Part shown: positions 22,801-33,759 of the stretch, one piece after another | Position numbering within the stretch: the stretch's first letter is position 1 | Layout: every line of letters starts with the position of its first letter | Assembly (NCBI RefSeq): GCF_021462225.1 | Contig: NC_061816.1 | Location: 26,273,049 to 26,337,048, forward strand | DNA: 64,000 bases | Reading direction: 5' to 3' | Origin: Girardinichthys multiradiatus | Lineage: Eukaryota; Chordata; Actinopteri; Cyprinodontiformes; Goodeidae | The notes under the pieces: generated by a model | Seen by the model: the letters and a program-made list of their open reading frames with translations, nothing else | Databases searched by the model: none | What the model was told of the DNA's origin: nothing | Made by a program: the position numbers and the translations under genes

Positions 22801-24751
22801 GGTATTAAATAAACCACCATTTACAGTCAATAATTCAGATTTACATGCCTATTGATGCAGATATATTTTTCCAGACATAAAAAGTGCATTTTTTGTGCAG
22901 CAAAACGACAAAACTTTCCTTTGAAAGAAAGGTGCATAAGGAGTTAGAAGATGGATTTTTATAAGTCCTGTAACAAATTAAAGTACTGTTTTGCTTGTAG
23001 TTTATCCTCTTTTTCCAACTTAGTGTACCATTCAAGGGATGCATTGTGGAGATGTGACAGACTAGTAATGGGTTTGCTGTTGTGCAACATGGTCCCATAG
23101 AGTGTTGAGTTAGGGATGTGTGTAAGAATGGTCAGTCCCATACCTGGAACCCTGTAAACAATATTTGATGCACCCCTGCAGAAGAAGGACGGGATTTGGC
23201 AGAGGGGCTGAGCTCACGACTACATAGTAGAGCAATCTTGTCAGGATTTTATCAACAAAAGAACATCTGCGTCTCTGTCATTGCATGGTTTTATCACATA
23301 GCTGATCCATTATGCTCTGATGGTACTGGACACGCTCTTTTCGGAGGTTTAGCATGAATGCATGCGTTTACAGACGATATTGCTTTTATTGGTTTTTTTT
23401 ATGTTTTGCATGTTTCATTCAAGCTGTGCATAATAGAAGGCACAGCAGTAATCTCCATCACAAAAGAGGAGGAAAATGCTTAAACCTAATCTTACAGAGC
23501 TATGTATTACTACTGCACTGCCTTCAAGGTTCCATAAATCCACTGTTTTAGAAACACCCTTTTTTTTATATAATATATTTTGCAGTTTTAGAATTGAGTT
23601 GTAGCTGTTTGTATTTTATTCCTTTTAGGTCAACTAAAGAGTGATTAATCTCTCAAGTCCGGTGCCAGCTCTACTGCTCCCCTCCAGATATACTACTGTC
23701 AGATCTGACACAACCTGTTTGGATGTATTTTGGTTCACTAGCAGACAACTGATGGGTATTTAGTGAATTCCAAGGAGCTGAAAGGTTTTGAGCTTTCGCC
23801 ATCCGTGGTGGCATCATGTGTGGAACAATGGTGTTATTCATCCGTGGTGGCCCTTGATTCCAGTCACAGTCCAAACCTGGAGTATCTCCTAACTAAACAA
23901 CCACCTTTCTTAACAGTGAAATTGTGGGGTTTTCTAGACAACTGTCAAGGCAACAATTTCTGTAATAAAAATCCTTGTTTTTTGCTCTTATGTAAATTTC
24001 TAGGAAACTCAAATTTGGAGTGTTCCTCACTTGCAAGCCACAATCATTCAAATGAACAGAAATAAACTCTTGAAACATCATGAAGGTTCTTGTTGTCCAA
24101 GAGAGACCACACCCAGACCATCATGGTTTTGTCCACATAAGCCTCACATAATCCTGTACCTACCAGACACAGGTATTGGATTCTTTGGGACCCTAAGTCT
24201 GTCTGTCATGTTATTGTTCCATTTGTGAAGGCCCCAGTGCCTCATCTTGATGTGAAGGCTCCTTTCAAAGTAAATCCTGTATAAATCTATTGAGGTTCTA
24301 CATGTGTACCCAGTTATATGCAAATGAAAGCCTTTTAGAGTACACTTTGCTATTGTACTCTGCCATGCTCTGTCAAAAATCTGTTTTTGTGGAACAAATG
24401 ATGCTTTTCATGCAACAAGCTCTAATATGGCAATTAAAGCTAGAATCGAAAACTGGTTATTTGCAGTTATGTGAAGATGTAACGCTGGTTCCTCCCTTGA
24501 AATAGAGGTCTTTTTTGGGCTTGAATAATTCTTACTTCTCTGTTGAAAGTAAATGCCTTTGAAAATGCTTGGGTTAGATACAAGGACGTAATGGCATTCA
24601 CTGCTTTTCAGTTCTATTTTATTTATATAACACTGAATCACGTGTCCTCCCGAAGCTATTACTAGCTGCAGCTCACACATACAGTTGAAACTATTTCTCT
24701 GTGTAAAAAAACTTTTTTCCGTTAGGTTTACTAAAATGATTTATTAACTGG
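19891..24751. other. Intron sequence, mostly unclassified
   Basis: No exon-like frame is recognised. At 20500-20575 GATCGGCTCCAGTGCCTTGC plus GACCCTGAACTGAATTAG is a LINE 3'-end remnant, and at 24600-24640 TTTTATTTATATAACACTGA resembles the L2 3' end. The rest shows nothing I can name. Confidence 0.45.
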
Positions 24752-26339
24752 TCAACCTCTTGCCACATTTCAGGCTTCAAACATAAAGATATAAAAATAA
24801 ATTTTTTTTATGACGAAACAACAAGTGGGACACAATCATGAAGTAGAATGAAATTTATTGGATGTGTCAAACCTTTTTACCAAATAAAAAACTGAAAAGT
24901 GGGGCGTGCAATATTATTCGGCCCCCTTGCATTAATACTTTGTAGCGCCACCCTTTGCTGCAATTACAGCTGCAAGTCTCTTGGGGTTTGTCTCTATCAG
25001 TTTTGCACATCGAGAGACTGAAATTCTTGCCCATTCTTCCTTGTAAAACAGCTGGAGCTCAGTGAGGTTGGATGGAGAGCGTTCATGAACATCAGTCTTC
25101 AGCTCTTTCCACAGATTCTCGATTGGATTCAGGTCTGGACTTTGACTAGGCCATTCCAACACCTGGATACGTTTATTTGTGAACCATTCCATGGTAGATT
25201 TGGCTTTATGTTTTGGATCATTGTCTTGTTGGAAGATAAATCTCCGTCTCAGTCTCAGGTCTCTTGCAGACTCCAACAGGTTTTCTTCCAGAATGGTCCT
25301 GTATTTGGCCCCATCCATCTTCCCATCAATTTTGACCATCTTCCCTGTCTCTGCTGACAAAAAGCAGGCCCAAACCATGATGCTGCCACCACCATGTTTG
25401 ACAGTGGGGATGGTGTGTTCAGGGTGATGAGCTGTGTTGCTTTTACACCAAACATATCGTTTTGCATTGTGGCCAAACAGTTGGATTTTGGGTTCATCTG
25501 ACCAGAGCACCTTCTTCCACATGTTTGGTGAGTCTCCCAGGTAGCTTGTGGTAAACTTTAAATGAGACTTTTTATGGATATCTTTGAGAAATGGTTTTCT
25601 TCGTTCCACTCTTCCATAAAGGCCAGATTTGTGCAGTGTACGACTGATTGTTGTCCTATGGACAGACTCTCCCACCTCAGCTGTAGATCTCTGCAGTTCA
25701 TCCAGAGTGATCATGGACCTCTTGGCTGCATCTCTGATCAGTCTTCTCCTTGTTCGAGATGAAAGTTTAGAGGGACGGCCGGGTCTTGATAGATTTGCAG
25801 TGGTCTGATACTCCTTCCATGTCAATATGATTGCTTGCACAGTGCTCCTTGGGATGTTTAAAGCTTGGGAAATCTTTTTGTATCCAAATCCAGCTTTAAA
25901 CTTCTCCACAACAGAATCTCGGACCTGCCTGGTGTGTTCCTTGGTCTTCATGATGCTCTCTGCGCTTTGAACAGAACCCTGAGACTATCACAGAGCAGGT
26001 GCATTTATATGGAGACTTGATTACACACAGGTGGATTCTATTTATCATCATCAGTCATTTGGGACAACATTGGATCATTCAGAGATCCTCATTGAACTTC
26101 TGGACTGAGTTTGCTGCACTGAAAGTAAAGGGGCTGAATAATATTGCACGCCCCACTTTTCAGTTTTTTATTTGTTAAAAAAGTTTGACACATCCAATAA
26201 ATTTAATTCCACTTCATGATTGTGTCCCACTTGTTGATTCTTCACAAAAAATTAGAATTTTATATCTTTATGTTTGAAGCCTGAAATGTGGCAAGAGGTT
26301 GAAAAGTTCAAGGGGGCCGAATACTTTCACAAGGTACTG
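24752..26339 (-). mobile_element. Tc1 element, copy 1 of the 339-aa family, left end lost
   Basis: The right terminal repeat is complete and ends GGTACTG at 26339, followed by TA. The left repeat starts only at TCAACCTCTTGCC (24752), so the outermost 40 bp or so with the TA junction are missing. Inner repeats GTGGGGCGTGCAATATTATT and CGGCCCCCTTGC are present on the left. Without one outer repeat this copy is probably immobile. The complete sister copy is at 51292-52912. Confidence 0.88.
24932..25951 (-). CDS. Tc1 transposase, 339 aa, open
   Basis: A cut-and-paste transposase of the Tc1 DD34E type that binds the element's inverted repeats and inserts at TA. The length of 339 aa is normal for the family. 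Residues 1-50 form the first helix-turn-helix (FGYKKISQALNIPRSTVQAI). RPGRPSK at 56-62 is the AT-hook-like linker, and a second HTH spans about 63-115. The catalytic core has D152 (LWSDEPK), D243 (QQDNDPKH) and E278 (PDLNPIENLW), with the 34-residue spacing, plus GGGSIMVW at 187-194. The end AAKGGATKY is also usual. No stop or frameshift is seen, although the neighbouring left repeat is truncated. It lies antisense inside the chrm4 intron. Confidence 0.92.
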   Translation of the reverse strand: MKTKEHTRQVRDSVVEKFKAGFGYKKISQALNIPRSTVQAIILTWKEYQTTANLSRPGRPSKLSSRTRRRLIRDAAKRSMITLDELQRSTAEVGESVHRTTISRTLHKSGLYGRVERRKPFLKDIHKKSHLKFTTSYLGDSPNMWKKVLWSDEPKIQLFGHNAKRYVWCKSNTAHHPEHTIPTVKHGGGSIMVWACFLSAETGKMVKIDGKMDGAKYRTILEENLLESARDLRLRRRFIFQQDNDPKHKAKSTMEWFTNKRIQVLEWPSQSPDLNPIENLWKELKTDVHERSPSNLTELQLFYKEEWARISVSRCAKLIETNPKRLAAVIAAKGGATKY

Positions 26340-26419
26340 TATGCTAGATGCGAGAATAATGAGAGAGAAAACATCTTTAAAGAATAATTTTTTTACTTTA
26401 GAACGTGGGTCAGACGTTT

Positions 26420-26800
26420 TGGGTTTCCTTCTACAAGCTTCTGACAATAGTTTGCTGGAATTTTGGCCCATTCCTCCTGACGGACCCAGCAGAACTGGGC
26501 CAGGTCTGTAGGCCTCTTTGTTCACACAGATCTTTTCAGCTTCGCCCACCAATGTTCTCATGGACTATTATCAGAACTTTGTGATGGGCCCTCCAAAACA
26601 ATGACTTATTGTCCTTCAGCCACTCTGTAACTAATTTCATGCTACGCTGAGGTACATTGTCTATCTGGAAGACCCATTGGTGTTCAGGTTGGGTGCACTC
26701 AATTCTCTTCCTGATTTCTTGACTCAATTCTTTTGATTTTCCCATCATGCTATAGAAGAAAGCTGTGTCTGTAAGGTGTTGCCTCTAAATACAGCCACAG
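26420..26800 (-). mobile_element. Sleeping Beauty-type Tc1 relic
   Basis: TTTCCTTCTACAAGCTTCTG, GAATTTTGGCCCATTCCTCC and AACTGGGCCAGGTCTGTAGG, then GATTTCTTGACTCAATTCTT, TTGATTTTCCCATCATGCT, which is the reverse of the family's start MGKSKE. The minus frame at 26536-26748 reads MMGKSKELSQEIRKRIE, the known Tc1 N-terminus, then jumps into the middle of the transposase, so an internal deletion is clear. Confidence 0.78.
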
Positions 26801-27086
26801 GGTGTCTCCATGTAGCTCAGATGTTTTGGAGTTAACCTATGAGCACCTCATCATCATTACTCTGGAGCTAACAAATTCATGACATCATTGTCTAGACAAA
26901 TCGTTAAAAGGCATAGTATTTAGTGTATTTAGAAATATGGTTTTACCTGCATTACAGATATTTAAATAAAAGCAAACAGTGTTTTAAAAGAAAATAGCAA
27001 GACTCTTTCATTTGGAATTTCTTGTACCTTTTTTCTATTTTAATAAGACCAATTTTCTGCTCTCTGTTTTTGTCCATTCTGTGCAG

Positions 27087-27332
27087 GTAACCAAGACCAT
27101 CTTTGCCATCCTCCTGGCTTTCATCATTACATGGACACCGTATAATGTCATGGTGCTGATATCCACCTTCTGTCAGTCCTGTGTCCCTGACACCGTGTGG
27201 GCGATTGGCTACTGGCTATGTTATGTCAACTCGACTATCAACCCAGCTTGTTACGCACTGTGCAATGCCACATTCAAAAAGACTTTCAAAAACCTGCTGC
27301 TGTGCCAGTATAAGAATATAGGTACAAGATGA
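27087..27332 (+). CDS. chrm4: Muscarinic acetylcholine receptor M4, terminal exon (TM6-TM7-tail)
   Basis: It encodes 81 residues and the stop. TM6 is [20 protein letters not shown] (exon residues 5-24) with the aromatic switch W16 and the ligand-pocket pair Y19/N20. The extracellular loop CQSCVPDT has the usual cysteine pair. TM7 is [20 protein letters not shown], with ligand-site Y42, C45 and Y46 and the NPxxY motif N52-P53-A-C-Y56. Helix 8 is [16 protein letters not shown], and the tail YKNIGTR ends at the receptor's C-terminus. [10 protein letters not shown] and [10 protein letters not shown] fit M4 better than M2. Acceptor CTGTGCAG is at 27086. The exon is complete and intact, so the gene is likely functional. 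A poly(A) signal candidate AATAAA lies at about 28546, but the 3' end is uncertain. Confidence 0.94.
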   Translation, partial: VTKTIFAILLAFIITWTPYNVMVLISTFCQSCVPDTVWAIGYWLCYVNSTINPACYALCNATFKKTFKNLLLCQYKNIGTR

Positions 27333-27883
27333 GATGAAAGAAGAAGATACAGGGTGGGATGGGATGGGAGGAAACACTGTACAAAGGTGAGTGACAAGAA
27401 GACTGGATAAATAGGGGATGAATCATAAATGGGAGAAATCTAAAGAGTTCTGATGTGTGACGGGATATGCATCTATTTATTCTACGAGTTGCTGTTGATC
27501 ATCCTTTACGCAGAGCAAACGTGAGAGAGCTGCCCAGCTTTCCCTTAAATAGAACCAGTTCCACAGACAGTAGAAAAGCTACTATAATAATGAGACAAAG
27601 TGGAGTATGGATGAGATGTAAGGTGTGGAGAGCATAAATGGAAATTAAAGTTCGTAGAGATGAATCTGAAATAGAGCAGTTATACTGCTGCAGCCATATC
27701 AGCTGCTCTGACTCGGTCCAGTGTTTTAATGTATATTTGGACTAACAGAAGACTTGTAGCCTGTTTGGACATACTGTCATTTTCCCCATGATGAATTAAC
27801 CTCCAGGAAAAACCCTTGCCAAGACATACATTCAAGTTTTGATGTAATGTGAACTCTATTATATTAAAGTACTGAGGGCATTT
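27333..27883 (+). other. Probable chrm4 3' untranslated region
   Basis: Purine-rich GGGATGGGATGGGAGG follows the stop codon. No coding frame or repeat is recognised. The end of the transcript cannot be fixed from sequence. Confidence 0.45.
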
Positions 27884-28050
27884 GTGTGGGTAATTGGCCA
27901 CTGGCTGTGTTGTGACAGTCCAACTATCGACCCAGATGGATGAGGTTGGTGCAGCATCATTAAAAAGTTCTTCTAGATCCTACAGTTGATCCGTAAATCA
28001 GCTATTTGTACAGCAGGAGACTGAGAAAGGGAACAGTAGGAGGATGTGAT
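27884..28050 (+). pseudogene. Dead duplicate of the chrm4 TM7/helix 8 segment
   Basis: The frame starting at 27884 reads VWVIGHWLCC, then TIDP, and after a stop a CSIIKKFF stretch and another stop. The true exon at 27195 reads [14 protein letters not shown] and CNATFKKTF at the same spacing, with one codon missing in the copy. Over the first 52 bases I count 11 differences, mostly transitions. Weaker similarity continues past the stop codon (TACAAGATGAGAT against TACAGCAGGAGAC), so the duplicated unit includes downstream DNA and is about 690 bp in period. It has at least two stops and a disrupted NPxxY, so it is not coding. It lies in the probable 3' untranslated region. Confidence 0.82.
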
Positions 28051-28899
28051 GTCAGATAGAGGATTTAAACTCCAAAATGACTGGATGTGCAGTTTCAGGT
28101 TTAACAACAATGAAGGCATCAAAGACAAGATCCACTAAAGCTCGTTCAGGTACTGCTCACCCATAAATAGTGGAAATGGTCTGCTGAGTGGACTGTTTGT
28201 TTAGTGGGGGGTGCAGCATACATATGTAGTCCTAGATGAAGCTAACGCTAATGATCTCTTATTGGTTGGTTCCATTACAACGTTCCTTTCTTCTTTTAGA
28301 AGATGTCTCAAAGTCTTTCCATTATGTAACTCAGATGCCTTTTAGCCTTAACATTAAGGGGTTTTTCTGGTCTATGTATGACAAAGTGGGCGTGAGCATA
28401 GTGTTCTGACTGTGACCCATTGGACAGATGAGAATGTTGTTAAAAAAAGAAAAAATGGTTCAGGAAGTCCCCGAGTCCACCAGAAATGAGGGCATCTGTG
28501 AGTCTGAACCTGAAGTGATTTGCTTTTTTGGGGAACTCAGGTCCAAATAAAAAAGATGGCTTTCAGTCAGTTCTCTGAACATCATGCTCCCATGGATTGA
28601 TATGTTTTACCTGATTATTGTCATAGTTTTGTAGCTTCCAAAGAAAAAGGCCACTATGAAGTTTAATATTTCTTCACATTGAATAACATAAATCTAACTG
28701 CAACTTTTTCATTCATGGCCACTAATTAGCCAAAGAGACATATCATTCAGCAGTTTTAGTACCTGCTAGAAAGGAAGCAAAGAAGACACGACTGCGGTAC
28801 CGACAAGGTGATAACATACACTAACACACCATGCCTGGCTAATGATGGTTAATATTACCAGATTATTTTACACTGCTTACAGATTCTTTAAAACCCTTT
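28051..28899. other. No recognised feature
   Basis: It may still belong to the chrm4 3' untranslated region; an AATAAA is at about 28546. No coding motif is seen. Confidence 0.4.
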
Positions 28900-29260
28900 T
28901 TTCTGACTTGTTAAACTTTTATTCTGACAGTTACTCTGTCGGTTCATTTTTCTGTATTTACCTCAACTGATCATACCTGCTATGCTTGATGTGAGCTATA
29001 TTAAAACACATTTTGAGGTTTGTGATGCATTTACTTCTTGGTAAAAACTTCTCATTTTTTTAGTTTTTGCTTTTTTGTCACTCAGATCATTAAACAATGA
29101 TTACACAAAGATAATCTGAGTAAATACAAAACCCAGCTTTCTTATACTGATTTCATTTAATAAGGGTTATCTAAATCTAAATGTATTTAAGTCCAGACTT
29201 TGACTAGGCCACTCCAAATCTGTCAGTAAGATTATTTTTCTTTTTTTGTCAGATTTTGTG
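28900..29260 (-). mobile_element. Tc1 terminal-region relic
   Basis: TTTTTGTCACTCAGATCATT, AAACAATGATTACACAAAGA and TAATCTGAGTAAATACAAAA are the long terminal repeat of the family at 18484. They are followed by AAGTCCAGACTTTGACTAGG from the interior. Everything in between is missing. Confidence 0.65.
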
Positions 29261-30539
29261 TTGCCATTGTCTGCATTGGTTTTTGTCCATGGCTGCCATT
29301 CTTGCCCGGTTTGTTTTACAGGCACTAGTTAGTTTGTATGGCTTTTTACTTTTAATAAAAAAAAAATTAAAAAAAAAGAATAATCAGGAAAATGGTTTTG
29401 TATCTACAAAATGTCAAACATTCAAGTGTCAAACAACATATAGAAGAACAGATAAAATATTTATTTATTGAAAAACTGGACTGGATTCTTCAACACTACA
29501 GTGCTACACTACTTAGACTGGATAATATTCATAAGACGGAGCTTGGTAAAGGTTCTCTCCACTACGGAGCTTGAGAGCTCAGTTGATGAGTTTGACAGGG
29601 ATGTTGCTCAGGCTTAGCATATCAGCAGATGGCTGCAAGTTGCCGTCTGTCTTAGAAACAAAGATGAATTCTTCTCCCAGAGGACAAGAGGAAAGAATGG
29701 TTCCAGCTGCTAGAAATCCATTGATGTATTTCTCTGTTGCCACCCTCACAGGGCAAGCAAGCTTTTATAACTTGCTGGTGGGAAGGGGCATTTGGGCAGC
29801 AACTTTCAATCTTAAGGGCGAGGTGCAAGGAGTTAATGAGCTCTCTATTTATTAAACACAGATCAAATTCTTTACTTCTTTACTGAGAAGTAAAAAAATT
29901 TGAGAAGATGTCGGTGGGTTCAGTGGGAGAATGATGAATTCAGACATCTACAGAGGAAGGAGGATTTGCAGGCAAGTGGATTAGAGGAACTTGCTGCTTC
30001 TTAAAATCCTACCAGCTAACCAGACATGAAGATTATGGAGGTTTAGTCCAATACTGTTCAGGAAAAGAGGGTAACTGAGGTGGAAGGTGATAATTATGTG
30101 GGGCGGACCAGACAATCCTTAAAAGGCAGCAGTAACATGGGTTCTATGGGTCGTTTTGGGCAGACTGAATCCCATTTCATCCCTAACCATTGTTTCTGAT
30201 GGAAATGATGTCCAAACTGTTTTGTGGAGACTAGGAGATTTTTAAGGGGCGCACTTGGAGGCAAAGACGCAGTGAAAACACAACTGTAAATGTTTTCTTT
30301 GTAAGCATATTTTTAATGGGAAAATAACCACCTTGGAGTAGAGACTCTTCACATATTATATTTTTTTCTGGTTTTATTTATTGTTAACTCTGATCAAATG
30401 TTTGCAAAGATCATATGTCTCCTGATTTAAAACATTTCATCATACCAACAACTAGTAGAATATGTAGTTTGTTTCGCCTTAAATACTGTAATATTGGTAA
30501 AAAACAGAGTTGAGAATATGGACCGCACCCGTGGAAAAC
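29261..30539. other. No recognised gene
   Basis: AT-rich, with a poly-A stretch at about 29358-29377. The 94-codon frame at 29571-29855 has no motif; CCGTCTGTCTTAGAAACAAA could be an old gag-pol remnant, but this is not supportable. Confidence 0.4.
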
Positions 30540-31040
30540 TTACCACATCCTTTCTGCCAATGGCAAATAGCTTTAGGGGGAGGCAGTGTGATGATGTGGA
30601 GTTGCATCTTCTTCAATGGAAAAACAAAGCTTATCATAAATGGAGGTAATCTCAATGAAGAGTGATACCGAGAAGAAATTCTGTAAACAGTGGCAATCCC
30701 AGATTTCCACATTCTGGGACTGAACTGCATCCACCAAGATACCAACACTCCCACAGAGCAGGGTTTGTCAGAGACCAGCTCCAGAATATGGGAGTGTAGA
30801 GTGCTAATCTCAATCCCACTGAACACTTTGTGTATCAGCTTGGGATGTTGCTGCCTGAGTGATCAACACGGCCACACTGGGTGACTTGAAAAAAAGTCTG
30901 GTTGAGGAGTGATATGCCATCCCATGCTGGTGATGACCATCAGTGGGGGCCAGGCTGCTGTGGTTGCAAACAGTTCTACTACACACTACTGAGGGCCTCT
31001 TTATTAACACGCAGTAGAATAAGCTGTTTGGCATTGGCAG
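30540..31040 (+). pseudogene. Tc1 transposase relic, catalytic half
   Basis: GGGGGAGGCAGTGTGATGAT gives GGGSVMMWSC, the family's GGGSVMVW motif. After several stops there is LNCIHQDTNTPT, the second catalytic aspartate region (HQDN type), then LISIPLNTLCISLG where SPDLNPIEHLW is expected. The frame is broken repeatedly. It belongs to a third Tc1 lineage, not the two with open frames. Confidence 0.65.
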
Positions 31041-31815
31041 AGAGGATTGTACAAGAGTTCATGGGTCAGGTACTCAACAGTGCTGCTTAATCCACAAATG
31101 CATTTTCCTTACAGATAAGGCGCAACATAATGGGAAGTAAACAGCCGTTAAAGTGGCAGATGTTTAACCAAGAAGCAATGTTACAACTAAGAAAGAACCA
31201 AACACAAATGGCCTCTTCTTTTTCCGCAGTTTTGATATAATTTTGACAATCCTTATATATCCTTTATTAGAGACCATCCAACCAGAATCCTTTATATATT
31301 GAAAATCTAAATACATTTAAAATGTATTAAAATATATTTAAAGGGTACATTTGGCATCAAACTTTCTTTTACCTTCACAAACAAACAAGCATGTTGAAAT
31401 AACTTCGGCTGTTTACATGATACATGTGGGAACATTATGTTACATGTTTATGTAATAAAACTCTGGGAGACCTGATTATGGCTTTTGAAGGAGTGTTCCA
31501 CATACCAGTAAAAATTTTTAACAACTTTTTTTAATGAAGGGATAGGGATACCCTAGCAAATGGGATTCAGCATAAGGATGTGAGAGGAAATTTCTCTCCA
31601 ACCATTTTTATAGATTCTTCAGAACTTAGTTGTACTTTATCTGCTACTTTGGCTTTGAGAGAATTTACCAACAGCAAACGTGATACCAAACATCCTGAAA
31701 TCCGTAAAAGATTATGCTCAGCAAAATTTTCCCGTTTTCATTGGAACTTTCCATTCCTTGATGACCATTTGTCTCAGTATAAGAGGAGTTAGTCAAAAGA
31801 AGATCACAAACCGTT
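31041..31815. other. No recognised gene
   Basis: Frames at 31580-31877 lack motifs. Confidence 0.4.
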
Positions 31816-32210
31816 GCTGTTTTTTTTTTTTTTTTTTTTTTTATTTTAGTTTAGTTCATGATTCATTCTGTGTTTAGATGTTTCTGTTATTTCCCTGGAC
31901 TCCATGCTCATCTATGTTAATTAGCCTCCCTCCTTCTGTTGCCCGGAATCCTCCATGTCACCATCTGCTCAATGTTTCTCCAGATTAACCCCCCTTGTTC
32001 ATTGGTCCATTCTCCACCCTACCTCTGTTTTAATAACTCTCTGATATTCATTGTTCACCACTGGTTCCTTCTGTTTTCTACATTGCTCCATGTCTGTTTA
32101 CCTGCCCATGTTCCATGTCCTGGTCTCCATGTAAGTTCCTTTGATTATTAAATCCTTTCATTACTCCACTAGGCTCTGCATTTGGGTCCTTCCTGTCTCC
32201 TAACATGACA
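31816..32210. repeat. Poly-T start and pyrimidine-rich dispersed repeat
   Basis: A run of about 25 T is followed by a C/T-rich stretch and ends with TTGATTATTAAATCCTTTCA, CTCTGCATTTGGGTCCTTCC and CCTAACATGACA. The last phrase is frequent at the ends of fish retroelements, and I suspect a solo LTR or retroposed end. The class is not resolved. Confidence 0.35.
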
Positions 32211-33104
32211 AAATGAAAGTAAAAGAATTTCTCCTAGTATCTGTTAACCAGCCGTGGATGGCTGATGTTACACAAGCTTACGAAAGTTGGCTGAGAGGGA
32301 GGCTCTGTAAGAGCTAATAGAAGAAGAATCTGCTCTGAGGTGCCAGTGTGTATGAGTCAAGTGTTAAAAGTAGCTACATTCTGAGATGAATTGGGTTACC
32401 TTAATTAATTCAGACTGATACATCCTAGTGGGCGAACTAGTTGGTTGTTTTGTCCCAGGAGGCAGTCTTTTGGAAGAAATGGGTTTGTGATTAGCTTTGG
32501 TTCTGGTCACCATCTCTGAATCAGGCTTGTCAGGTTGTCACTCAGGACCCCTTTATCAGGGATAGAAGGAAGGAGTTGAACTCAACAGATTTATTCTATA
32601 ATTTAAATACTGATGAAGTGAAAGCAGGAGACTGATTATCCTAAAATGGCTGCATGGCTTGAATGAACAAGGAGCTGAATCGAGTGCTTTCCCTTTAATC
32701 CCTTATAAATCCTTCAGTGCTGCAGAGCAAACAGATGAATATAAGGGGACTCCAACAGCACACAGAAAACCTTTCCCAAACAGAATCCCTGGATTTGTCT
32801 TCTAGTTAGCTTGGATGTGGCAGAGTCAGCTAAGACGCAACGAAGAAATGACTGGAGTAAATAAACCACAGGGAGAATGAAGATGATGAGTAACAGCTGT
32901 TTGTAGAAGAATCAGCCCTAACAAGCTAGCTTAAGTGGACATATAGAGAGAACAAACAGAAAGCAATGGCACAGGATAACAGGTGTTTGGATGATACTGC
33001 AGAGCCATTGCCTTACATTGGAAAATAAGATAATTGTCCAATTTCATTTGTTAATGCTTTCAGTGTTTTGGTAAAAGAAGAACCTGGGAGACATTTTTCA
33101 CACA
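32211..33104. other. No recognised gene
   Basis: Nothing that I can name. Confidence 0.4.
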
Positions 33105-33360
33105 GCTGTGAAGAAGTATTTACCCCTTTACAGATCTTTTCTTTTTGCTTTTTTTAATCTTGAAAAATAATCACCCTCTAAACCCAAAAGCTGGGCGGTA
33201 ACAGCAACCCTCAAACCTTTGTGGTAACTGCATTGCTGTGGGGGAATTCCGGTCTGGTTCTTTGTAAAACTGTTGGAATTCAGCCACACGGGAGGGTTTC
33301 ACACGACAGCATCTCAGTCAGATTTAAATGGAAAATTTCTGATTTAACTAATGGATTCGT
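33105..33360 (-). mobile_element. Tc1 relic, left terminal part (same family as 18484)
   Basis: GAAGAAGTATTTACCCCTTT, AATAATCACCCTCTAAACCC, GCGGTAACAGCAACCCTCAA, ATTCAGCCACACGGGAGGGT follow the family order of terminal repeat and transposase end, with gaps. Confidence 0.65.
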
Positions 33361-33759
33361 TATATTTTCACATAGGTTCAGATTGGTTTAGACACTGTGT
33401 TCCTTAATAAATAAAACTATGGTTTAAAAAGTGCTTTTGGTGAAACTCCATCGATGTTTAATGTTAAACTTGTTGATCTGAAAGATTTTCAGGTGACATA
33501 AAAGCAAGATCAGAAGAAATCTAAGAAAAATAATTTGTTTACAAAACTGTATTTTTATTTATTTTACATTTCTACTTGCTTATCTGCAGGTTATATTGTT
33601 TGAATTTAGGCATACTTACATATTTGGGTGCTTTTCACACATGCATTTTATAGCGCAGCGAGACTGTACGCTGACGTCTGGAGCACACTACCAAGTTTGC
33701 CATTGTTTGTCCAGTTTAGCATTATTCCTGCTAAAGTGCTGCTAATGCTTGTTTAGCAC
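33361..33759. other. No recognised feature
   Basis: AT-rich spacer between two different Tc1 relics. Confidence 0.4.

Larger units (their letters stand above)
17292..27086 (+). other. chrm4: chrm4 intron, phase 0, about 9.8 kb
   Basis: Donor GTATGTGT at 17292 and acceptor TCTGTTTTTGTCCATTCTGTGCAG ending at 27086 (shown only as far as the pyrimidine tract and CAG). The intron splits the receptor between the basic end of loop 3 and TM6. It holds a SINE-like repeat, an old Tc1 relic, a Tc1 copy with an open transposase and a Sleeping Beauty-type fragment. Confidence 0.85.

Noticed and set aside
24932..25951. Host gene derived from a transposase
   Set aside because: The frame is open, but its terminal repeats and a near-identical sister copy show an ordinary young Tc1 element. 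Domestication would need evidence of selection.
27884..27990. Second functional GPCR exon
   Set aside because: At least two stops and loss of NPxxY; it is a decayed copy of the chrm4 exon.
29571..29855. 94-codon frame with KLPSV and STSPRGQ-like text as a gag-pol piece
   Set aside because: The resemblance is too short and has no supporting neighbour.
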